Positions 1 through 5,670 of a DNA stretch of 5,984 bases are shown piece after piece. Numbering within the stretch: the first letter of the stretch is position 1; each line of letters starts with the position of its first letter. Below the pieces are notes generated by a model. The model was not told the DNA's origin. It saw only the letters and a list, made by a program, of their open reading frames with translations, and ran no database searches. Source of the stretch: Thermoplasmatota archaeon (GTDB taxonomy: Archaea > Thermoplasmatota > E2 > DHVEG-1); the NCBI GenBank assembly GCA_016930995.1, contig JAFGFQ010000038.1, positions 1 to 5,984 of the forward strand, given 5' to 3'. The position numbers and the translations under genes were made by a program.

Positions 1-510
1 GGACGGCGGGATGAGGAAAAATCCCGTGCCAAGGAGCGGTTCTTCTCACATCGGAATGATTTCGGTCAATGGGATCCAAAAAACCAACGCCCGGAGCTTT
101 GGGATCTTTACAATGGACGAAAACACCATGGAGAACATTTCAGGGTTTTCCCTTTAAGCAACTGGACGGAACTAGATATTTGGCAGTACATCCTCAAGGA
201 GCAGATACAGATTCCTTCGATTTATTTCTCACATACACGTGATTGCATCATCCGTGATGGTGTCATCTACGCGTATTCAGATTACCTTCATCTTGATGAG
301 ACAGATAGGAAAAAAGTACAATCCATGACGGTTCGATTCCGGACTGTTGGAGATATGACGTGCACAGGAGGTGTACCATCACAAGCCAGTACTGTGGAAG
401 AAATCGTCCAGGAAGTCGCTGCGTATCGTGTCTCCGAGCGGGAAAATCGAGCCGACGACCGCCGGTCTGAAAACGCTCTTGAGGATCGAAAGAAGGAGGG
501 ATATTTCTAG
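1..510 (+). CDS. cysD: Sulfate adenylyltransferase subunit 2 (CysD), C-terminal part, 5' truncated by the window edge
   Basis: This is the adenylylating subunit of ATP sulfurylase, which with CysN makes adenosine 5'-phosphosulfate (APS) from sulfate and ATP in the cytoplasm. Frame 1 is open from base 1 to the TAG at 508-510 and gives 169 residues; the family is about 300 long, so the N-terminal half with the PP-loop is off the window. Visible family blocks, in order, are GRRDEEKSRAKER at the very start, QWDPKNQRPELW, FPLSNWTELDIWQYI, RFRTVGDMTCTG, and the closing ADDRRSENALEDRKKEGYF. The ending resembles the actinobacterial-type CysD tail more than the E. coli one (from memory). One oddity is GGVPS after the TG, where most homologues have GAVES. 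The stop lies 1 base before the cysN start, and the cysN ribosome binding site sits inside the last codons, so the two are translationally linked. Identity is certain; only the missing 5' end limits the entry. Confidence 0.95.
   Translation, partial: GRRDEEKSRAKERFFSHRNDFGQWDPKNQRPELWDLYNGRKHHGEHFRVFPLSNWTELDIWQYILKEQIQIPSIYFSHTRDCIIRDGVIYAYSDYLHLDETDRKKVQSMTVRFRTVGDMTCTGGVPSQASTVEEIVQEVAAYRVSERENRADDRRSENALEDRKKEGYF
493..500 (+). promoter_or_regulatory. Ribosome binding site of cysN
   Basis: AAGGAGGG lies inside the end of cysD, 11 bases before the ATG at 512. It decides the cysN start: the same frame is open further upstream (an ATG at 371), but that extension lies within conserved cysD coding sequence and does not look like CysN. 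Confidence 0.75.
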
Positions 511-511
511 C

Positions 512-1816
512 ATGGATGAAAAAAGCTATCTTGACATGGATTTGCTGCGGTTTACGACAGCAGGGAGTGTCGATGATGGAAAAAGCACTCTTATTGGTCG
601 ATTGCTGTACGATAGTAAGACCCTCTTTGAGGATCAGCTGCAGAACCTTGAGCGGATCAGTCAGCAGCGTGGTGAAGGACTGAATCTTGCATTGCTGACA
701 GATGGATTGCGGGCAGAACGTGAGCAAGGAATCACTATTGATGTTGCGTATCGATATTTTGCTACCCCCGTGAGAAAATTCATCATCGCTGACACCCCGG
801 GTCATATCCAGTACACCAGAAACATGGTGACGGGTGCATCAACTGCGAATCTCGCGTTGATTCTTGTTGATGCTCGTAACGGGGTGACCGAACAGACGCA
901 TCGTCACATCTTTATCGCCTCGCTGCTTCAAATCCCTCATTTTGTTATCTGTATCAACAAGATGGACCTTGTCGACTATAAACAAGAAGTCTATAACACG
1001 ATAAAGGATCAGATAGAAGATTTCATTTCAAAGCTCTCTGTGCATGATATCATGTTTATCCCTATTAGCGCGTTACTTGGTGATAACGTGGTGAATGCAT
1101 CAAAAAACATGCAATGGTATCAAGGTCCAACACTGTTGTATCATCTTGAACATGTACATATTGGTAGTGATGAAAACCTTGTCGACTGCCGCTTCCCAGT
1201 GCAGTATGTCATCCGGCCACGTTCTGATGCATACCATGATTATCGAGGGTATGCTGGGAGAATCGCATCTGGTATCTTCAAACCAGGGGACAGCGTCATT
1301 GTTCTACCTTCAGGTTTTACGACAACAATTAAGTCAATCGAAGATGCACACGGGGAAATCCCTGAGGCGTTCCCTCCGATGTCGGTGGTGATGCAGCTTA
1401 CTAATGATTTGGACATCAGCAGAGGGGACATGTTGGTTCGACCCCATAACGCCCCTTTCATCAGTACTGAGGTGGATTGCATGGTTTGTTGGATGAACGT
1501 AAAACCATTGACCACAGGAACCAGGTATGTCCTCCGTCATACCACAAGGGAGATTAAAGGGATCGTTAAAGAAATCCAATATAAAATTGATATCAATACC
1601 CTCCATAGGATTCCTGAGGTGACAAGACTGGATCTCAACGAAATCGGACGAATCACTATCCGGACCGCTCAACCATTGTTCTACGATAGTTATCAGCATA
1701 ATCGGGCCACAGGATGTATGATTTTAATTGATGAGAAGACGAATGAGACTGTGGGTGCTGGAATGATTCGTGAACCCTCTCCCAAGATTCCTGAGAAGAA
1801 AAAAAGTGAGGAATAA
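512..1816 (+). CDS. cysN: Sulfate adenylyltransferase subunit 1 (CysN), GTPase
   Basis: This is the GTP-hydrolysing regulatory subunit of the CysDN ATP sulfurylase; it couples GTP hydrolysis to the unfavourable formation of APS. The protein has 434 residues, slightly shorter than E. coli CysN (about 475), and is a stand-alone CysN with no fused APS kinase. GTPase motifs are all present: P-loop GSVDDGKS (18-25), the switch I region EQGITIDVAYRYF (71-83), DTPGH (94-98), NKMD (149-152) and SAL (186-188). WYQGPTLLYHLE marks the passage to the EF-Tu-like beta-barrel domains, which fill the rest and end with TVGAGMI. The ATG at 512 is chosen for its strong Shine-Dalgarno and because MDLLRFTTAGSVDDGKS is the usual CysN beginning. 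The gap to cysD is 1 base and to cysC 4 bases, a tight operon. The last residues are a charged tail (PEKKKSEE). No key residue appears to be missing. Confidence 0.96.
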   Translation: MDEKSYLDMDLLRFTTAGSVDDGKSTLIGRLLYDSKTLFEDQLQNLERISQQRGEGLNLALLTDGLRAEREQGITIDVAYRYFATPVRKFIIADTPGHIQYTRNMVTGASTANLALILVDARNGVTEQTHRHIFIASLLQIPHFVICINKMDLVDYKQEVYNTIKDQIEDFISKLSVHDIMFIPISALLGDNVVNASKNMQWYQGPTLLYHLEHVHIGSDENLVDCRFPVQYVIRPRSDAYHDYRGYAGRIASGIFKPGDSVIVLPSGFTTTIKSIEDAHGEIPEAFPPMSVVMQLTNDLDISRGDMLVRPHNAPFISTEVDCMVCWMNVKPLTTGTRYVLRHTTREIKGIVKEIQYKIDINTLHRIPEVTRLDLNEIGRITIRTAQPLFYDSYQHNRATGCMILIDEKTNETVGAGMIREPSPKIPEKKKSEE

Positions 1817-1820
1817 AGCG

Positions 1821-2357
1821 ATGAAGAAACATCAGGGTGTTACCATCTGGTTTACAGGGCTTCCGTGCTGTGGGAAAACAACTATCGCAGATCAGGTCGG
1901 TGATATCTTGAAAAGGAAAGGGTTCTTGGTTGAACGACTTGATGGTGATCTGGTTCGTCAGAACTTTTCTAGTGATCTTGGTTTTTCAAAAAAAGATAGG
2001 GATGAGAATATCAGACGTGCTATCTTTCTTGCAGATATGCTGACCCGCAATAATGTCGTGGTGCTCGCAAGCTTTGTCTCCCCGTATAAGAAACAGAGAA
2101 GAAAAGCGCGAAAGGAAATAAAACATTTTGTTGAAGTGTATGTACGATGCCCTGTGAAAATCTGTATGAAACGTGATGTGAAGGGCATGTATCGAAAAGC
2201 CCTTGAAGGGAAAATTAAGCATTTCACGGGTGTCGATGATCCGTATGAAGAGCCTGAAAACCCAGAGATCATCGTTGATACTGACATTGAATCTGTCGAT
2301 GAGAGTGTAGGTAAGGTTTTACAGAAAATAGAAGAACTTGGATATCTGACGGAATAA
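1821..2357 (+). CDS. cysC: Adenylylsulfate kinase (APS kinase, CysC)
   Basis: This enzyme phosphorylates the 3'-hydroxyl of APS with ATP to give PAPS, the sulfate donor for sulfotransferases and the substrate of PAPS reductase. It has 178 residues, close to the usual length for a stand-alone bacterial CysC (about 200). Visible motifs are the P-loop GLPCCGKT (13-20), the DGD-VR block (41-46), FSKKDRDENIRR (55-66, APS binding), SPY (87-89, with the Ser equivalent to the phosphoserine of E. coli CysC) and the lid FTGVDDPYE (135-143). The P-loop has two cysteines where many homologues have SGAGKS/T; the GK-T core is intact. The ATG at 1821 is preferred over an in-frame one at 1770 because 1770 lies inside cysN, GAGGA at 1808-1812 is well spaced from 1821, and MKKHQGVTIWFTG is a normal family beginning. 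It is the last gene of the operon; a probable terminator follows within 60 bases. Confidence 0.95.
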   Translation: MKKHQGVTIWFTGLPCCGKTTIADQVGDILKRKGFLVERLDGDLVRQNFSSDLGFSKKDRDENIRRAIFLADMLTRNNVVVLASFVSPYKKQRRKARKEIKHFVEVYVRCPVKICMKRDVKGMYRKALEGKIKHFTGVDDPYEEPENPEIIVDTDIESVDESVGKVLQKIEELGYLTE

Positions 2358-2380
2358 CGGTAGTTCACAGAACTCTTTCA

Positions 2381-2425
2381 TAAAAAAATAAATGGAATGC
2401 AATGATTCCTTATTCTTTATGTTTT
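2381..2425. terminator. Probable bidirectional terminator between convergent cysC and GNAT genes
   Basis: GGAAT (2394-2398) and ATTCC (2405-2409) can pair as a 5-bp stem around a 6-base loop. To the right, the + strand reads T-rich (TTATTCTTTATGTTTTC), ending cysDNC transcripts. To the left, the - strand reads a run of seven T (complement of A 2382-2388), about 30 bases after the GNAT stop. The stem is short, so termination may depend mainly on the T-tracts, as is usual in archaea. Confidence 0.45.
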
Positions 2426-2875
2426 CTCACTTTTTCTTTTCGAGTAATAAATGATGTCAGTGTGTTTCGTATATCCTAGGTTTTTAAACACCTGCATTGA
2501 GATTTCATTCCAATCCTCGATGAGGCTTGCGATGATATCAATTCCTAGTTTCTTCAGATGATGTTCAACCTCATGGACGAGTTGTGTTGCTATCCCTTTT
2601 TTCCTGTATGCGGGTGTAACGACGAGCCGGTTGATCCACCCTTTCCTTCCGTCATGCGTCCCAAAGATGACACCGACAATCGTGTTTTTTCTTTCTGCGA
2701 TGAAATACAGGCTGGTGGGTTGTTGCAGTTGCGATTTTATGTTTTTTCTACTATCGCGACCCTGCGGCCTATACGGAATGTTACCTTCTCTCCACAGCCG
2801 GATGACAGCATTGTAATCCTGGAAGGCCATCTTTCGGATGGTCACATCGTTTACATGTTTTTTATGAGACGCCAT
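2417..2875 (-). CDS. GNAT family N-acetyltransferase
   Basis: This is a small cytoplasmic acetyl-CoA-dependent acetyltransferase of the GNAT (RimI-like) superfamily; the substrate cannot be told from sequence. With the start at 2875 the protein has 152 residues, normal for a single GNAT domain. Beta-1/alpha-1 begins at VTIRKMAFQDYNAVIRLW (11-28). Motif A, which binds the acetyl-CoA pyrophosphate, is INRLVVTPAYRKKGIATQLV (81-100), with the R-x-x-G-x-A loop. Motif B includes the Asn in EDWNEISMQVFKNLGY (120-135), followed by a typical IIYYSK strand. The frame stays open to a GTG at 2962, but those 29 extra residues have no family resemblance, so the ATG at 2875 is chosen. An AGGA stands only 3 bases before it, a weak ribosome site. 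The gene lies 130 bases downstream of the propeller gene in the same direction, with a T-run between them, so co-transcription is uncertain. Confidence 0.85.
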   Translation of the reverse strand: MASHKKHVNDVTIRKMAFQDYNAVIRLWREGNIPYRPQGRDSRKNIKSQLQQPTSLYFIAERKNTIVGVIFGTHDGRKGWINRLVVTPAYRKKGIATQLVHEVEHHLKKLGIDIIASLIEDWNEISMQVFKNLGYTKHTDIIYYSKRKSEKT

Positions 2876-2938
2876 TGGTCCTATGTTATCACCGTAATAA
2901 GAAATAAGAAAGTTGATTTGAACATTTCTATGAGAGAG

Positions 2939-2945
2939 AAAAAAA
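2939..2945 (-). terminator. T-run downstream of the propeller gene
   Basis: On the - strand a run of seven T, followed by CTCTC, starts 60 bases after the propeller gene stop. No clear stem precedes it. T-runs alone can terminate archaeal RNA polymerase, so this is a candidate terminator. If it works, the GNAT gene needs its own promoter in the 60 bases that remain. Confidence 0.25.
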
Positions 2946-3005
2946 TGTATCTTTACCAACACGAAAATCTATTCAGAGAAAGACCTTTTTTCCACGTGTA
3001 TTACT

Positions 3006-4910
3006 TTAAAATAACTTCCAGACTGTGATCTGATCTGTTGCTTTATTTCCCGCTCCATCAATCGCTTCAACTTCGAGACTAAATCGTCCAAAAGCCCGCT
3101 CAGTCCAATCCCAGATGTACGGGGGAGTGGTGATTGTTTTCTGCTCAACATCATTCAGAGAAAATATTACCGATGAAATTCCTGAATCCTCGTCAGACGT
3201 ATTGATAGTGACTTGAATACGACCAATAACTAGAGTTATTGGAAACGGCACTAGTCTTTTGCCACCCAAATACAAAGATTGATTTTGTGGGCTTGTGATG
3301 GTAAGATCAGGTGGTGTCGTATCGTAAGCAAGGATTGTTACGGTCGCTGTATCATTTTCCTGCGTGCCTGCATCATCTATCACTGTGAAGACTGCCTGAT
3401 AGTCTCCTTCTGTGGAATATACATGAGATGGTGATTGTTCATTTGATGTGGTGTTGTCACCAAAATCCCAATGGTAGATAAAGGGGGCGACACCACCAGT
3501 AACCGTGCCTGTGAAATTGATTGTCGCTCCAACAAACCCGTTATAGGGGCCTCCTGCATCAACTCCCAATGGAAGACTTTCGTTTCCTTGGATTTTTATT
3601 AGCCAGACATCATGCAGACCAGCACCATACGAGAGGGTATGGCCTGTGATGATATAGCCGGTATCAGTCGTCTGCTGTACATGATAACCGACGTCAGAAT
3701 TAACTCCGCCGTAGGTGCGATCCCAGCGTTTTTCTCCTTCGGCGTTTGTTTTAATCAACCAGACATCATCGCCACCAGCACCATAGGACAGGGTGTATCC
3801 GGTGATGATGTATCCTCCATCAATGGTCTGTTCAACGCAGTACCCATAATCTCTGCCTGTTCCCCCGAAGGTCTTGATCCATTGTTCATTTCCAGATGAA
3901 TCGGTTTTAATGAGGAGTACATCATCGAGACCTGCACCAAAACTTGAGGTGTATCCTGTGATAATGAATCCGCTATCGGTTGTCTGCTGAACGTGATAGC
4001 CACGGTCAACGTCATCACCGCCGAAGGCATGGCTCCATTGTTGGTTACCTTCATTATCTGTTTTTACCAGCCAGGCGTTGCCGACATATCCAGGGCCTGA
4101 GGAAAACGTCCATCCTGTCAGGACGTATCCTCCATCGGTTGTCTGTTGAACACACCAGGCGCCATCTGAACTATATCCGCCTAATGTTTTGTTCCACTCT
4201 TGGTTGCCAAGCTCATCTGTTTTGATGAGCCAGGCATCGACACTGCCAGTCCCATATGAGGAGGTGTATCCTGAGATGACGTAGCCGCCATCGGTTATCT
4301 GTTGGACGGTTGTTCCACCATCATCGTATGCCCCGCCGAAGATCTTGTTCCATTCTTCATCACCTTGTGAATCGGTTTTGATGAGCCAGAGGTCCTTGCC
4401 TCCGGATCCATAGGATTTGGTCCATCCGGTGATGATGTAGCCGCCATCGGTTGTCTGTTGGACTGATTCGCCTTCATCATCGTTTGATCCACCGAACGTG
4501 TTGTTCCACAGTTCGTTTCCAGATGAATCGGTTTTTATCAGCCATATGTTATGACCGTTTGCCCCATAGGATCGGGTGTAACCGGAAATGATATAGCCGC
4601 CATCTGTTGTCTGTTGAACACAATAACCAACATCGATATTGCTTCCACCATGTGTTTTCATCCATTCGTCGTTTTTAGATGAATCAATGGTGTTTTTTTT
4701 CTTGATAACACTCTGGGTAAGTTCAATAACATCTCGATAAGAATACGGGGAGGAATAAGTGGTATTGGCAGTTGTCTGTTCATCTCCCAAGCGGTTTGCC
4801 TGTAGCACAGGAATGATGCTTGCCATAAGCAGCAGGCATGAGACAATCCAGAGAGATGGTTTGATTCTCAGCAAGTTTCCGGTCTTATGATTTATTTTTC
4901 TCAGATTCAT
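3006..4910 (-). CDS. Secreted seven-repeat beta-propeller protein with PKD and C-terminal Ig-like domains
   Basis: This is a 634-residue exported protein of unknown function. The N-terminus is a signal peptide: a basic stretch (1-17), a hydrophobic core (about 19-36) and a likely cleavage after LQA (36-38). After a Ser/Thr-rich linker come seven tandem repeats of about 52 residues (82-446). Each follows the pattern W-x3-GG-x3-D-x-G-x2-VQQTTDGGYIITGYT-x-S-x-G-x3-D-x-WLIKTD-x2-GN, resembling beta-propeller blades. A PKD domain follows (about 450-528, with YHWDFGD and HVYSTEGDYQAVFTV). The last 100 residues form an Ig-like domain, starting TTPPDLTITSP and ending with AIDGAGNKATDQITVWKLF. There is no transmembrane anchor at the C-terminus. 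The start at 4910 has GGAGG 9 bases upstream and gives an intact signal peptide. Such architectures occur in many archaeal extracellular proteins, probably for adhesion or binding at the cell surface, but no ligand or enzymatic residue can be named. It appears to be transcribed alone. Confidence 0.85.
   Translation of the reverse strand: MNLRKINHKTGNLLRIKPSLWIVSCLLLMASIIPVLQANRLGDEQTTANTTYSSPYSYRDVIELTQSVIKKKNTIDSSKNDEWMKTHGGSNIDVGYCVQQTTDGGYIISGYTRSYGANGHNIWLIKTDSSGNELWNNTFGGSNDDEGESVQQTTDGGYIITGWTKSYGSGGKDLWLIKTDSQGDEEWNKIFGGAYDDGGTTVQQITDGGYVISGYTSSYGTGSVDAWLIKTDELGNQEWNKTLGGYSSDGAWCVQQTTDGGYVLTGWTFSSGPGYVGNAWLVKTDNEGNQQWSHAFGGDDVDRGYHVQQTTDSGFIITGYTSSFGAGLDDVLLIKTDSSGNEQWIKTFGGTGRDYGYCVEQTIDGGYIITGYTLSYGAGGDDVWLIKTNAEGEKRWDRTYGGVNSDVGYHVQQTTDTGYIITGHTLSYGAGLHDVWLIKIQGNESLPLGVDAGGPYNGFVGATINFTGTVTGGVAPFIYHWDFGDNTTSNEQSPSHVYSTEGDYQAVFTVIDDAGTQENDTATVTILAYDTTPPDLTITSPQNQSLYLGGKRLVPFPITLVIGRIQVTINTSDEDSGISSVIFSLNDVEQKTITTPPYIWDWTERAFGRFSLEVEAIDGAGNKATDQITVWKLF
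3591..4667 (-). repeat. Seven tandem coding repeats of about 156 bases
   Basis: These encode the blade-like units. Unit boundaries on the - strand are 4667-4512, 4511-4356, 4355-4200, 4199-4041 (one codon longer), 4040-3885, 3884-3729 and 3728-3591. Similarity is visible at the DNA level as well: segments encoding QQTTDGG are almost the same in units 1, 2 and 4 (CCATCNGTTGTCTGTTG on the + strand), and GATGAATCGGTTTT recurs in units 1 and 5. The units have otherwise diverged, so this is an old duplication series rather than a fresh expansion. Confidence 0.9.
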
Positions 4911-4919
4911 GTTGTTTTT

Positions 4920-4924
4920 CCTCC
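4920..4924 (-). promoter_or_regulatory. Ribosome binding site of the propeller gene
   Basis: GGAGG on the - strand, 9 bases before the ATG at 4910. It supports that start codon. Confidence 0.7.
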
Positions 4925-4954
4925 GGTGTTACAATTATTTTATAGGGAACATCC

Positions 4955-4963
4955 CATATAAAC
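4955..4963 (-). promoter_or_regulatory. TATA-like promoter box of the propeller gene
   Basis: GTTTATATG on the - strand resembles the archaeal box A (TTTAWATA-like). Transcription would begin about 25 bases downstream, near 4934, leaving a short leader that still contains the GGAGG. A second AT-rich stretch (CTATAAAATAATTG, 4932-4945) is closer to the gene, but its start point would fall past the ribosome site. The call depends on the organism being an archaeon. Confidence 0.4.
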
Positions 4964-4983
4964 TTGCCTATTTTGATTTGAGG

Positions 4984-4989
4984 AAAAAA
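4984..4989 (-). terminator. T-run downstream of the DNPH1-like gene
   Basis: Six T on the - strand, about 75 bases after the stop at 5065 and 20 bases upstream of the TATA-like box of the propeller gene. The position between two units suits a terminator, but there is no stem and the run is short. I see nothing else in the 154-base spacer 4911-5064 besides this and the promoter elements. Confidence 0.25.
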
Positions 4990-5064
4990 TCAGGAGAGGG
5001 TGTCAATGGACTGAGGGAAACGGTCGTTGAACTCTAATGTTAGATGAGGATACCAACGGATTAG

Positions 5065-5574
5065 TTATTCGAGTGCTTTTAAGAATTCATCTATGATGTT
5101 CTTGCCGTGATCCAAATCTGTATATTCTTTTAATAAAAAATGGGGTACTTTTTCTGCGGAGATCCCTCTGATCATCGTTGAGAGGTTGTTGGGCCAGTAC
5201 TCCTTTTGATACAACGCAAGGACAGGGACGACAGGGAGACCTAATCGTGGTCGGAGATAGGCATGGGCGATCTCTATTCCGGTGCCAAGACTGGGGGTTG
5301 ATACTTCGAAGATTGCTGCTTGTATGTCACTTTCTATTGTTTCGATCATTTTGTTACGAACGACTCTCTTTCGTTCGGACTCATCTGCTGGAAGGGGGCC
5401 GATTGCTTGTTCAAGTTTTCGAATTGCTTCTTCGTATGTTTTCCCGGTTGTATGTTCAGTGCAGACATCATACTGTTGTCTTTTTATCGTTTCAATAAAG
5501 AATTGATGAACAGCTGAACGTTCTTTTCTGTCTTTTGCCCCTTGAATTGCCGCGCCGTAGAACACTTTTCTCAT
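5065..5574 (-). CDS. Nucleoside 2-deoxyribosyltransferase / DNPH1-like protein
   Basis: A 169-residue cytoplasmic protein resembling the fold family of nucleoside 2-deoxyribosyltransferases and the 2'-deoxynucleoside 5'-phosphate N-hydrolase DNPH1 (Rcl). Members cleave or exchange the N-glycosidic bond of deoxynucleosides or their monophosphates. Family-like signs, in order, are the first strand and loop KVFYGAAIQGA (3-13), TEHT (39-42), the block FEVSTPSLGTGIEIAHA (89-105), where Glu101 matches the GxGxE of the family, and LSTMIRG (131-137) near the end. The Asp that normally lies about 20 residues before the SLG motif, in an RD-type context, is not evident; the corresponding stretch reads NKMIETIESDI (74-84). 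The true activity could therefore differ. The ATG at 5574 gives the expected N-terminal strand. No Shine-Dalgarno precedes it, and a TATA-like box about 30 bases upstream suggests a leaderless or nearly leaderless transcript. The family call is from motif memory only. Confidence 0.7.
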   Translation of the reverse strand: MRKVFYGAAIQGAKDRKERSAVHQFFIETIKRQQYDVCTEHTTGKTYEEAIRKLEQAIGPLPADESERKRVVRNKMIETIESDIQAAIFEVSTPSLGTGIEIAHAYLRPRLGLPVVPVLALYQKEYWPNNLSTMIRGISAEKVPHFLLKEYTDLDHGKNIIDEFLKALE

Positions 5575-5600
5575 GAGAACAGTTTAATGTCATCTGGAAT

Positions 5601-5612
5601 AATAATTTTATC
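5601..5612 (-). promoter_or_regulatory. TATA-like promoter box of the DNPH1-like gene
   Basis: GATAAAATTATT on the - strand, centred about 33 bases before the ATG at 5574. Archaeal initiation about 25 bases downstream would leave a leader of only a few bases, which agrees with the absence of a ribosome binding site. It follows the T8 run that probably ends the upstream gene. Confidence 0.4.
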
Positions 5613-5651
5613 GTTGCAAATCAACTATGAGTATGAGCAAAGGCGGTATGG

Positions 5652-5659
5652 AAAAAAAA
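5652..5659 (-). terminator. T8 terminator of the glycosyltransferase-like gene
   Basis: Eight consecutive T on the - strand, 11 bases after the stop at 5671. It is the longest homopolymer in the window and sits where an archaeal intrinsic terminator is expected. No stable stem was found before it. Confidence 0.45.
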
Positions 5660-5670
5660 GTTATCTGGAA

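Noticed and set aside
263..805. 180-codon open frame on the - strand
   Set aside because: It overlaps conserved cysD and cysN coding sequence, including the cysN P-loop; no family resemblance.
2876..2962. N-terminal extension of the GNAT protein from a GTG
   Set aside because: The 29 extra residues do not resemble any GNAT beginning and the stretch includes the T-run that probably acts as terminator; the ATG at 2875 fits the domain boundary.
2558..3028. 156-codon open frame on the + strand
   Set aside because: It lies opposite the GNAT gene, whose motif A and motif B are clear on the - strand; its translation has no recognisable domain and is cysteine- and phenylalanine-rich in the way of a shadow frame.
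3591..4667. CRISPR-like or mobile repeat array
   Set aside because: The periodicity of 156 bases keeps one open reading frame and encodes protein repeats; there are no identical short repeats with unique spacers.
2911..5624. Recurring CAAATCAA(C/A) upstream of the three complete - strand genes
   Set aside because: It occurs near 2911, 4972 and 5616, but in opposite orientation at the last site and at inconsistent distances from the starts; nine AT-rich bases can recur by chance.
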